This document shows positions 56,537 through 64,000 of a stretch of 64,000 bases of DNA, piece after piece. The stretch's first letter is position 1. Each line of letters begins with the position of its first letter. The notes below the pieces were generated by a model that saw nothing but the letters and a program-made list of their open reading frames with translations, made no database searches and had not been told where the DNA came from. The position numbers and the translations under genes are program-made. Source of the stretch: a virus; IMG/VR virus record IMGVR_UViG_3300042691_039133, positions 1 to 64,000 of that record. The stretch is one strand, 5' to 3'.

Positions 56537-57607
56537 ATGCCAAATAATCCGTTATATAATTTAACAGCACAGAAAATATCTTTTACCTATCAAAATCTTT
56601 TACAGACTGATGGGTATGGAAATTATTATAACGGCCTCGGAGATGAAATTTTTATAGGGGGAGGAGGAACTGGATATATCGGACCAACTGGACCCCAGGG
56701 ATCCCAGGGTCCAACAGGAGCTACAGGATCTCAAGGAACACAAGGTCCAACAGGAGCTACAGGTTCCCAAGGAACACAAGGTATCCAGGGGGTAACAGGA
56801 TCCACCGGAGTTCAGGGGGAAGCTGGGATAGCAGGAGGGCTAAATCTTTTCTTGAATTCTTCTATATCCGAATCCCCTAGCCCATATAGACAACTGGGAA
56901 AGTTAACGAGTGGGAACCCCCAACAGACGGTTGTAACTAATCTATCATCCAATCAAAAAAATGTTCTTGTTGATTCGGGATGGATAACTGCAGTTGGGAT
57001 CCCTGGGGTTTTAGTTATCCCTAATGGTATATGGCATGCCTATATTTATTTTGCTAAGTCTTCTCTTAATGCTAATATAGAATCGTATTTTACTATTTCT
57101 AAATGGGATGGTTCTTCTTCGACTGTATTATTTACTTCTTCTCCTGTTCCTATAGAATGGGATACTAATAATACAACTCCGGTAGAAATTAAAATTAACG
57201 GGGTAGCAACTACAGCTGTTCTTGCGGAAACGGATAGGGTAATACTTAATTTATATTTAAATAATAATAGCTCTCAGCCTACTAGCGCAACTTTTTACAC
57301 CGAAGGGTCCCAGAGCTATTCTTACATAGTTACGACTTTAGAGGTCAAAGGAGGAACAGGTCCAGCTGGTCAAACAGGAGCTACAGGACCTCAAGGTATC
57401 CAAGGTCCAACTGGACCTTCTATCATATTAATAAGGGAGTCTGATTATGTTTACCCTTATCAATATTCTGGGACTGCTATCGATGGAACTTTAACGTCAG
57501 ATCCCGGATGGACAATAAAAAGAATTGATTTTACAACTCCCGGATCTCCTATAACCTTACAAGCAATAGGATCTTGGGATAATAGATATTCATTAACTTA
57601 TATATAA
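56537..57607 (+). CDS. Fibre protein with two collagen-like stretches
   Basis: The protein has 356 aa. Residues ~48-95 are Gly-x-y repeats ([19 protein letters not shown] and following). Residues ~100-275 form a beta domain, and a second collagen-like stretch lies at ~275-297 ([19 protein letters not shown]). A short C-terminal beta tip follows. It resembles phage-borne collagen-like tail or head fibres that trimerise. The DNA of the first stretch contains a 36-bp direct repeat. It is followed immediately by a compositionally foreign module, so the collagen repeat may have served as a recombination point. Confidence 0.65.
   Translation: MPNNPLYNLTAQKISFTYQNLLQTDGYGNYYNGLGDEIFIGGGGTGYIGPTGPQGSQGPTGATGSQGTQGPTGATGSQGTQGIQGVTGSTGVQGEAGIAGGLNLFLNSSISESPSPYRQLGKLTSGNPQQTVVTNLSSNQKNVLVDSGWITAVGIPGVLVIPNGIWHAYIYFAKSSLNANIESYFTISKWDGSSSTVLFTSSPVPIEWDTNNTTPVEIKINGVATTAVLAETDRVILNLYLNNNSSQPTSATFYTEGSQSYSYIVTTLEVKGGTGPAGQTGATGPQGIQGPTGPSIILIRESDYVYPYQYSGTAIDGTLTSDPGWTIKRIDFTTPGSPITLQAIGSWDNRYSLTYI
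56706..56789 (+). repeat. Direct 36-bp repeat coding for collagen-like triplets
   Basis: The unit containing GGTCCAACAGGAGCTACAGG recurs with a 36-bp period at about 56708 and 56744, inside the fibre gene. The two copies differ at few positions, more alike than the collagen repeats of the other fibres, so recent slippage or gene conversion is likely. Confidence 0.75.
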
Positions 57608-57610
57608 TTT

Positions 57611-57802
57611 ATGGAAACACAATTTTCAATGGTTCAAAATTCAACAGGAGGAGGTCTTAATGCTTTAGTGTTAAGAGCATGGTATGTTGATATTGATGGT
57701 AATCAAGTTACAATAAAATCTGAAGTAAAAACAGGTTTAACATTGGATGAATGTTTTACAGAGATGCAAAACTTTGTTCAGACAAATAATGGGGTAGAGT
57801 AA
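57611..57802 (+). CDS. Small protein, unknown, in the foreign fibre module
   Basis: The protein has 63 aa. It has a two-strand start (LNALVLRAWYVDIDGNQVTI) and a helix (LTLDECFTEMQNFV). It is squeezed between fibre genes, with its stop overlapping the next ATG (TAATG). It could be a fibre chaperone or tip accessory. No family is recognised. Confidence 0.5.
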   Translation: METQFSMVQNSTGGGLNALVLRAWYVDIDGNQVTIKSEVKTGLTLDECFTEMQNFVQTNNGVE

Positions 57803-58953
57803 TGGCAACAATAACAAGTGCAGCAAGTGGTAACTGGTCAAATACCGCCACATGGGTTGGTGGCGTTGTACCTGGAGTGGCAGATGATGCAGTTATAGGT
57901 GCTGGACATACTGTTACCGCAGATGTAGATTTTACTGTTTTAACTTTGAGAGGCGCAACTGACGCAACCGCAAATATTGTAATAACAAATAGCAGAACCA
58001 TTACTTGCACAGCCACGTTTGGGATTGCGTCCAAAAACTTGAATAGCGGTGGGTCGCTTATTAACATCAATGGGGTAGGAATAACAGTTAACATATATTC
58101 TAATATATTAGGAAACTCGGCTTTCTCTCAAAATGGCACGCGAGCAATTAGCGTGAATGCAGTTTGCACATGTAACATTTATGGCAACCTTAGCGCAAGT
58201 TCCAGCACAACAAGTAACTCAAACGAGGTTATTCTAATTAGCGCTAATGCTGTTGTTAATCTTTTAGGTAATGTAGAAATTAACGCCTCTACAACAACCG
58301 GTCGTATATCCGGATTTAATTGTAATTCTAATTGCACGTTAAACATAACAGGCAACCTTGTTGGTACTCTTGGCTCCGGTAATAATAATCCGGTCAGAGC
58401 TGAAGCTGCTGCCTGCACCATAAATGTAACTGGAAATATAACAGCAAATAACTCAGTTGCAATAAGCAGCAATCAATTAACGACTATTAATATTGTTGGA
58501 AATATACTTGCTGGAACGCAACCTGCAATTAATAACTTTGGATCTGGTGTATTAATCATTAATGGTACGGTAACAGCGTCTAACGCTAGTGCTGCCATAA
58601 TTTCAGCGAGCACGTCTGCTATTAACGTGGTTAATGGACTCATATTCAACACAAATGGGTTTAACGCATTATATTGTATTAAAATACTTTTAGGCGCAAA
58701 CACCACTTCTTGGATGTTTCAACAATATCTTTCAAGCAATAAAACACTTTATACCCCAGGTGTTGATTTAGGAAACCCAGTAGTAACAGATGTTAGAACT
58801 GGGGTAAGTTATGCAAGTGGTGCTTTGACAGGTACTTTAGATGTTCCACCAGCATCCTCAGTTGCAGTTGGGGTGCCAGTAGACAATACCACAGGAACGG
58901 CAATTATTTCCATTTCAGACATGGGAGCTTTGCTAGCATCATATTCAGTTTAA
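57802..58953 (+). CDS. G8-like beta-helix tail fibre/adhesin, foreign composition
   Basis: The protein has 383 aa. The N-terminal ASGNWSNTATWVGGVVPG (residues ~8-25) then AVIGAGHTVTAD is the G8-type opening seen on Bacteroidota surface adhesins. Residues ~60-300 are short Asn/Gly/Ser repeats (NVTGNITANNSVAI; NIVGNILAGTQPAI) of a parallel beta-helix with possible glycan-binding surface. The end (TDVRTGVSYASGALTGTLDV, then VGVPVDNTTGTAI) is a common tail-fibre finish. Codon use differs from the neighbours: more GCG, GCC, AGC, AAC and GGT/GGC instead of the GGA-rich, TCT-rich style. It probably was acquired recently and could set host range. Confidence 0.65.
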   Translation: MATITSAASGNWSNTATWVGGVVPGVADDAVIGAGHTVTADVDFTVLTLRGATDATANIVITNSRTITCTATFGIASKNLNSGGSLININGVGITVNIYSNILGNSAFSQNGTRAISVNAVCTCNIYGNLSASSSTTSNSNEVILISANAVVNLLGNVEINASTTTGRISGFNCNSNCTLNITGNLVGTLGSGNNNPVRAEAAACTINVTGNITANNSVAISSNQLTTINIVGNILAGTQPAINNFGSGVLIINGTVTASNASAAIISASTSAINVVNGLIFNTNGFNALYCIKILLGANTTSWMFQQYLSSNKTLYTPGVDLGNPVVTDVRTGVSYASGALTGTLDVPPASSVAVGVPVDNTTGTAIISISDMGALLASYSV

Positions 58954-58962
58954 TCTATAAAT

Positions 58963-59322
58963 ATGTCAGAAAAAATATATCTCTCCTGGAATGACGATTC
59001 TGTTTATTGGAGTGCAGGAGAAACCGACTATATATGGTCTGAAGTTTATATAGTTGTAGGAGCTGCTTCCGCTGTGGATATGGCAGGAGGATACTTACCC
59101 GATGATCATACCTGGGATTGGTTAGAAAAAAAGATTGAAAAAGAAAAAGTTGAGGAATTTAAGAGAATAGTTATCCGGGTTAACGGAAGGGAAAAAGAAA
59201 AAAACGAGAATATAAAAATAGGAATATCCGATATAACTAAAACATTTGAACATTTCGGAATACCCACATCCAGAGATAAAAAAGGTGTAAAAGTTGAGAT
59301 TACCAGAAAAAGATTCGAATAA
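58963..59322 (+). CDS. Small protein, unknown
   Basis: The protein has 119 aa. The N-terminal part is aromatic and acidic (WNDDSVYWSAGETDYIWSE), with a hydrophobic run VYIVVGAASAVDMAGG (residues ~28-43) that is too short and polar to call a membrane helix confidently. The C-terminal half is charged (KKIEKEKVEEFKRIVIRVNG). TATAAATA at 58956 overlaps the start codon and is not treated as a promoter. Composition returns to that of the phage core. No family is recognised. Confidence 0.5.
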   Translation: MSEKIYLSWNDDSVYWSAGETDYIWSEVYIVVGAASAVDMAGGYLPDDHTWDWLEKKIEKEKVEEFKRIVIRVNGREKEKNENIKIGISDITKTFEHFGIPTSRDKKGVKVEITRKRFE

Positions 59323-59328
59323 ATTTTA

Positions 59329-59336
59329 GATATATA
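59329..59336 (+). promoter_or_regulatory. RATATATAR motif (candidate late promoter)
   Basis: GATATATA followed by A lies 14 bp before the ATG at 59351, in a 28-bp gap. Confidence 0.45.
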
Positions 59337-59350
59337 AAATAAAAAGAATC

Positions 59351-59731
59351 ATGCCAGCAAGAAGCAAATCTCAGCAAAGAATTATGGCTCAAGCTTATGG
59401 TATAAAGACGGGGGATTTAAAACCTTCTGATTTAGATCCGAGGTATAAAAAAGCTATAATGTCTCTTTCGAAAAAGATGACAGAAAAACAGCTTAAAGAC
59501 TATGCAGAAACTTCTCATAAAGGACTTCCTAATGATGTTGATGAAGCAATAGTAACTCCTAAAGCTTCTTATGCTCCTAAATTCAAACCTGGATATTATC
59601 TCTCCACTACAAATTCTCCTATACTTCCTTTCTTGGACACTGAAAAAACCAAAGAAAAGAAAGGTAAAGGTAATCTAGAAAATCTAAAAGATTATAGGGA
59701 TTGGGTCCAAACATCTTATAAGAAAAAGTGA
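59351..59731 (+). CDS. Small DUF3008-like protein
   Basis: The protein has 126 aa. The start MPARSKSQQRIMAQAYGIK matches the short basic 'MPAKSKAQQR.MG.A' family (DUF3008) found in phages and bacteria, whose function is unknown. A helical middle is followed by a Lys-rich C-terminus (KTKEKKGKGN). Its stop (TGA) overlaps the GTG start of the next gene. It may be a small DNA-binding or structural protein. The family call is from memory of the pattern. Confidence 0.55.
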   Translation: MPARSKSQQRIMAQAYGIKTGDLKPSDLDPRYKKAIMSLSKKMTEKQLKDYAETSHKGLPNDVDEAIVTPKASYAPKFKPGYYLSTTNSPILPFLDTEKTKEKKGKGNLENLKDYRDWVQTSYKKK

Positions 59732-60141
59732 AGAACCTAAAGACATATAAGAATTACAGCCCGGAAAGAGAATATGAAAAATCCACAAGGAGGGAGGTAA
59801 ATCTTGATGTGCTTAGAAAATCTAAGGATTATAAGAACATAATCAAAATGGGATTCAAAGAGACAACTTCTCATCAACAAGAACTTAATAACACTCTAAA
59901 ATTCGAAAGGAAAAAAGAGAAACAAAAAGAGAAAGGAAAATCTAAGACATTTTATACTGTTCACCCTAGTGGAATAATAAGAAGATACAACCCGGATAAA
60001 TCTAAGGAAATTCCTCAAGGAAGTGGAAATGATTTGATAAACTTCGGAAAGCCTTTTAGAAGTTCTAGGGAGTATTCAAAAGGACTTAAATATTTAAAGT
60101 CTTATATAGAAAGAAAAGAGGAAAGAAAGGATTACCGGTAA
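59728..60141 (+). CDS. Small basic protein, unknown
   Basis: The protein has 137 aa with a GTG start overlapping the previous TGA (GTGA). It is very Lys/Arg/Tyr-rich (RKSKDYKNIIKMGFKET; FERKKEKQKEKGKSK). A GIIRRYNPDKS segment could be a small beta hairpin. It is probably nucleic-acid-binding or an internal virion protein. The start MKNLKTYKNYSPE recalls the cassette leaders but has no [LI]xE site. The stop overlaps the next ATG (TAATG). Confidence 0.5.
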   Translation: MKNLKTYKNYSPEREYEKSTRREVNLDVLRKSKDYKNIIKMGFKETTSHQQELNNTLKFERKKEKQKEKGKSKTFYTVHPSGIIRRYNPDKSKEIPQGSGNDLINFGKPFRSSREYSKGLKYLKSYIERKEERKDYR

Positions 60142-60644
60142 TGAACAAGGAGGAATTTAAAAAATACCTATATGATAAGGGGGAAAGTTATACCGAAGAG
60201 TATGGAAAAATAATAGTAGGAGGAGGTGAAGACTATGAAGAAGGAGACATCGATCTAAGTGATTTAAAATCTATCCCTGAAGGAGTTTCTTTTTATAACG
60301 AAGGAAGAGTCGATTTAGTATCCCTAACGCATCTTCCCAAAGAAATATTTTTTAATAATAAAGGAGATGTCCGTTTAAATTCCTTAACTTCTTTATCGAA
60401 TGGAATCGATTTTGCTAACGCAGGAAATGTTTTTCTAAATTCCTTAACCTATATACCAAAAGGAACTATTTTTTCTAAGGTAAAATATGTTAATCTGGAA
60501 TCTATTATCGGGAAAAGACCTAAAAAACCGACACACGAATGGGCACACAATTTCTTCGATTCGTGGGAAGGAAATATTGAAAAAATAGGGTATCTGAGAT
60601 TATTAAATAAAATGATATCCATAGGATTATTTGATAGAAAATAG
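60141..60644 (+). CDS. Small LRR-like repeat protein, paralogue B
   Basis: The protein has 167 aa. After a short charged helix there are repeats of ~22 residues: DIDLSDLKSIPEGVSFYNEG, RVDLVSLTHLPKEIFFNNKG, DVRLNSLTSLSNGIDFANAG, NVFLNSLTYIPKGTIF. They match the repeats in the 127-aa protein at 42711 and suggest a small solenoid. A C-terminal helical cap (WAHNFFDSWEGNIEKIG) follows. Function is unknown, perhaps binding of a host or phage protein. Confidence 0.55.
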   Translation: MNKEEFKKYLYDKGESYTEEYGKIIVGGGEDYEEGDIDLSDLKSIPEGVSFYNEGRVDLVSLTHLPKEIFFNNKGDVRLNSLTSLSNGIDFANAGNVFLNSLTYIPKGTIFSKVKYVNLESIIGKRPKKPTHEWAHNFFDSWEGNIEKIGYLRLLNKMISIGLFDRK

Positions 60645-60647
60645 AAT

Positions 60648-60881
60648 ATGTGCGATTGCGGAAGTCATATAAATATAGATGATCATATAAGAGGAGGAAA
60701 CGCTCCTAAGGAAATAAGTACGATAATCAATAAATGGGTAGTTGATAATATGAGTAGAAAGCTTTTAATTCAAGAACCTATTTATGATATATACAATGAT
60801 ATTATTGGTTATATAACCAAATCAGAGGATAAGAAGACGATAAGAATTTTTGCTAATAATATAAAACAAATTTTAGAATAG
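60648..60881 (+). CDS. Small protein, unknown
   Basis: The protein has 77 aa. It opens MCDCGSHINIDDHI, with two Cys and two His in the first 15 residues that could bind metal. A helix (EISTIINKWVVDNMSRKLLI) and a C-terminal strand-helix follow. No family is recognised. It lies in the packed row of small genes, 3 bp after and 2 bp before its neighbours. Confidence 0.45.
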   Translation: MCDCGSHINIDDHIRGGNAPKEISTIINKWVVDNMSRKLLIQEPIYDIYNDIIGYITKSEDKKTIRIFANNIKQILE

Positions 60882-60883
60882 CT

Positions 60884-61282
60884 ATGTTTTACCCAACAGG
60901 AAATAACACAAAAGGAAGAATGCTAGTTTGCATATCTGACATCGAGCCGGAATTAGACGATAAAACTTGCGATTGCAATGACGATTGTCTAGTAGAATGT
61001 GCGAGTAAATGGATGAATGAAAAGAATTACTGCGTAGAATCTTGGCAGTTAAAAGAATATCTTAAAAAGAAAGGTCTTATGGAATCTAGGATCGATGAAG
61101 ATATGGAAGGAGGACTTGCTAGTTTGGATACCGTTGGAGGTATGGGATTAGTTGCACCTCCTACGAGAACTTCTACCGGATCTGGTGATAAATTTGGATC
61201 TGTTACTGTGGGAACTTCTGCAGCTAAGAAGAACAAGAAAAAAAGACTTGTGAAATTTTCGGATTTCAAGGTAAAAAAATAA
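60884..61282 (+). CDS. Cys-containing protein with basic tail, unknown
   Basis: The protein has 132 aa. An N-terminal domain has a Cys cluster (KTCDCNDDCLVECASKW, residues ~27-43, plus C48) that could bind metal or form disulfides. A linker rich in Gly/Thr (GLASLDTVGGMGLVAPPTRT) leads to a Lys-rich end (SAAKKNKKKRLVKFSDFKVKK, split). The middle MESRIDEDMEGG and the basic tail recall small internal or scaffold-type virion proteins. Function is not recognised. Confidence 0.45.
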   Translation: MFYPTGNNTKGRMLVCISDIEPELDDKTCDCNDDCLVECASKWMNEKNYCVESWQLKEYLKKKGLMESRIDEDMEGGLASLDTVGGMGLVAPPTRTSTGSGDKFGSVTVGTSAAKKNKKKRLVKFSDFKVKK

Positions 61283-61283
61283 T

Positions 61284-61505
61284 ATGGAAAATCTCCATCA
61301 ATTTGATTTTTTTCTAAACGAAAAGAAATCTTATAAAGATCTGTCTCCGGATAAAAAGGGGATGGTTTCAGGAATTATCGAAATCCTAAGACAGGTTAAG
61401 GATCGTAAGAATAGAGAGGAGATGATAGAAACCCAAATAAGAAATTTTAAAAAAGAAAAAATATCTTTTGATTATTCCGAATTTAAAAGATTAGCTAGTA
61501 AATAA
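61284..61505 (+). CDS. Small helical protein with capsid-targeting-like leader
   Basis: The protein has 73 aa. MENLHQFDFFLNE resembles the T4 capsid-targeting leader, with L-N-E cleavage after residue 13. The remaining 60 residues are basic and helical (KKGMVSGIIEILRQVKDRKN, RNFKKEKISFDYSEFK), like the small basic internal proteins of T4 heads. It precedes the LRR protein by 9 bp. Confidence 0.55.
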   Translation: MENLHQFDFFLNEKKSYKDLSPDKKGMVSGIIEILRQVKDRKNREEMIETQIRNFKKEKISFDYSEFKRLASK

Positions 61506-61514
61506 AATTAAAAT

Positions 61515-62909
61515 ATGAAATCTTTTTCTCAATTCTTGAACGATAAAATTTATGAAGCTGAAACTCCTCCCGTTGTATTTAAAGGGCTAAAAGGGGATCC
61601 GTATCAGTATAAAATACAAGACGAAAAAACCTATTACGCAAAAAGATCTTTAGGAACTCTAGAACCAGAATCAGACCAATGGATAGAACAAACATCGGAA
61701 ATTGGAATAAAAGCTATAAAAGATCTATATACTAAAGTCACTACGGGATTGGAAAATAGCGTAGTTTTAGATGAAAAAACCAAGGAAAAAATTATGGATC
61801 TTCAAGGGATTCTAAACGAAGTCAAGAAAAAACTCCCTAAAATATGGACTCTTCCTCTAAAAATTGATGGTGATCCAGGATGGAAAACTTGTTTTTCCTG
61901 GTATTGTTTAATGATCGTGTATCCTGGTGCTACTGAATATTCAGGAGGTGTAAATGACGTTGCGAATTATGATTTAAATATGTACAATTCATTTAAAGAA
62001 TTAATCGTAAAACTAGAAGGATTTAAAACCCCTTTTGAATATTTAAGTAAATTTAAAGATCGCGAAACTGGAGCGTTAAAAGATATAGATTTGGATGCTC
62101 TTATAAAGAAAACTAGGGATCAAAAAGATTTTATTAATGGGATTCTTCAACCTGGATCTATTGTAGAAAATTTATTCTGTAGTTCCATAATAAAATCTAT
62201 ACCGGAAAATATTACAGCCCAGACAATTGATATAGATTCCTCATGTCCTATTAGGACTATACCTAATACTTTAAAGTGTAATATTCTAAACGTCAGAGGT
62301 AAAAATAAACAAAATCCTATTGTTATTCCTAAAATAGATTGTACATCTTTAAATATAATGGGACCTGTTTCTATTTCTCCAGAATGGAGCCATATAGAAT
62401 ATTTAAGTTTAAATGATGATTGGGAGTATGGTCCAGCAACTATACTAAAAAATCCTATACCAGAAACCTTAAAGTCTATAGGGGAGCTCGCGATATCTTC
62501 TCCTACCATAACTTCTTTACCAGATAATTTAAGCATAGGAGAAATAAAAGAAAATTATTTCGTAGATCCTCCGCCCGTAGAGACTCGATACGTGGATGAT
62601 AAAATAGAATCCGAAGAAATAATTACTAATCAGGGAAAGAAAAAAAGACCTTGGTGGAAAAGACTTTTCGGAATAAAAGAATCCCAAATTTATGAAGGGT
62701 ACAGCCGATACGGGAATCTTTATATCCGCGGCTGCTATGAATTAAAAACCTTACCTAAAGGTCTTACTGTACTTGGAGATTTTTACATAGAGGGATCAGG
62801 TATAGAACAAGCTTACACTGACCAACAGATTAGAGAAGTTTGTATCATAAAAGGAAAAATACTAAGATTTGGAGGGGAAGAAGGTGTATTAGAGATTCCT
62901 AATTCTTAG
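61515..62909 (+). CDS. Leucine-rich-repeat protein with capsid-targeting-like leader
   Basis: The protein has 464 aa. MKSFSQFLNDKIYEAE has the F..FL element of the leader, with a possible I-Y-E cleavage site. Residues ~25-215 are a helical domain (TGLENSVVLDEKTKEKIMDL; CFSWYCLMIVYPGATEYSGG). From ~220 there are irregular LRRs of the IpaH/NEL type: SIPENITAQTIDID, TIPNTLKCNILNV, PIPETLKSIGELAI, SLPDNLSIGEIKEN, and after an insertion TLPKGLTVLGDFYIEGSG. No ligase catalytic Cys motif is recognised. It may bind a host protein after injection or be a structural head protein. A strong terminator follows. Confidence 0.65.
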   Translation: MKSFSQFLNDKIYEAETPPVVFKGLKGDPYQYKIQDEKTYYAKRSLGTLEPESDQWIEQTSEIGIKAIKDLYTKVTTGLENSVVLDEKTKEKIMDLQGILNEVKKKLPKIWTLPLKIDGDPGWKTCFSWYCLMIVYPGATEYSGGVNDVANYDLNMYNSFKELIVKLEGFKTPFEYLSKFKDRETGALKDIDLDALIKKTRDQKDFINGILQPGSIVENLFCSSIIKSIPENITAQTIDIDSSCPIRTIPNTLKCNILNVRGKNKQNPIVIPKIDCTSLNIMGPVSISPEWSHIEYLSLNDDWEYGPATILKNPIPETLKSIGELAISSPTITSLPDNLSIGEIKENYFVDPPPVETRYVDDKIESEEIITNQGKKKRPWWKRLFGIKESQIYEGYSRYGNLYIRGCYELKTLPKGLTVLGDFYIEGSGIEQAYTDQQIREVCIIKGKILRFGGEEGVLEIPNS

Positions 62910-62930
62910 ACTTTAAATCGAATAGTATTA

Positions 62931-62959
62931 AAACCCTTTAGTTTACTAAAGGGTTTTTT
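62931..62959 (+). terminator. Rho-independent terminator before dnaK
   Basis: A perfect 11-bp stem, AAACCCTTTAG / CTAAAGGGTTT, with loop TTTA is followed by a T run. It separates the LRR gene from the dnaK unit. Confidence 0.85.
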
Positions 62960-62960
62960 A

Positions 62961-63004
62961 GTGACAAAATTTCGGTGTCTTTTCCAAAAAGGTGACAAAA
63001 TTTC
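62961..63004 (+). promoter_or_regulatory. Direct repeat GTGACAAAATTTC, candidate operator of dnaK
   Basis: The 13-bp sequence GTGACAAAATTTC occurs at 62961-62973 and again at 62992-63004, 31 bp apart (about three helical turns), just downstream of the terminator. Such spacing suits a DNA-binding regulator acting on the dnaK promoter. The regulator is unknown. A TATAAT at 63036-63041 could be the -10 box. Confidence 0.55.
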
Positions 63005-63060
63005 CATTTTCCCTTTATGGCTTATTATTTGTAAGTATAATACCAAACAAAACAAATAAT

Positions 63061-64000
<940 letters not shown>

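Noticed and set aside
56690-56800. Short regular repeats that could suggest a CRISPR array
   Set aside because: The repeats are in frame, have no spacers and encode collagen-like Gly-x-y triplets; no cas genes are present.
57756-58706. Three - strand frames (77-112 aa) opposite the beta-helix gene
   Set aside because: They result from the altered base composition of this gene; they are Val/Leu/Thr-rich with no recognisable domain.
58956-58963. Exact TATAAATA before the gene at 58963
   Set aside because: It overlaps the ATG itself, so a transcript started from it would lack the start codon.

Overview
The window is a continuous piece of a large, AT-rich, tailed-phage genome with T4-like (contractile-tail) relatives. 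All credible genes lie on the + strand. They are packed almost end to end, several pairs sharing TAATG stop/start overlaps, and no gene-free stretch exceeds about 260 bp. Start codons sit behind A-rich leaders rather than Shine-Dalgarno sequences. The dnaK gene, a histone H1-like protein and a G8-like adhesin module all look Bacteroidota-like. The inferred host is therefore a member of the Bacteroidota; this comes from sequence character, not from a database match.

Region 1 (1-12.9 kb) is the tail hub and baseplate wedge: a cut-off tail protein, a gp53/LysM-like wedge protein, a gp27-like hub, a hub-associated protein with a 69-bp tandem repeat, a gp5-like OB-fold spike without lysozyme, an amidoligase-like enzyme fused to a beta-helix, a neck-like protein, gp25 and gp6. 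Region 2 (12.8-38.7 kb) holds very large baseplate and fibre proteins: a gp7-like wedge, a beta-propeller protein, coiled-coil fibres, an 1837-aa structural protein and three tandem paralogous fibres with collagen-like necks. Region 3 (38.8-43.4 kb) has a coiled-coil/membrane protein pair that could be lysis or envelope proteins, a large virion protein, a tail-tube-fold protein and small genes.

Region 4 (43.4-51.7 kb) is replication, recombination and nucleic-acid repair: RuvC-like resolvase, gp32-like SSB without the zinc site, gp61-like primase, UvsY, UvsW, thioredoxin, a Pol-beta-type nucleotidyltransferase and a fusion of an RNA-ligase-like domain with an NMN-adenylyltransferase-like domain. 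Region 5 (51.7-55.8 kb) has a papain/CHAP-like peptidase, a double-SGNH hydrolase, two unknowns, a 57-aa histone H1-like protein and small genes. Region 6 (55.8-62.9 kb) has a collagen-like fibre, a compositionally foreign beta-helix tail protein, many small unknowns and a leucine-rich-repeat protein. The window ends inside dnaK, preceded by a terminator and a 13-bp direct repeat.

Two themes tie the window together. First, up to eight proteins (peptidase, SGNH hydrolase, LRR protein, nucleotidyltransferase and others) start with a leader resembling the T4 capsid-targeting sequence, with an [LI]xE cleavage site. They are candidates for proteins packaged in the head and injected with the DNA. 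Second, the motif RATATATAR lies just upstream of thirteen genes and may be this phage's late promoter.
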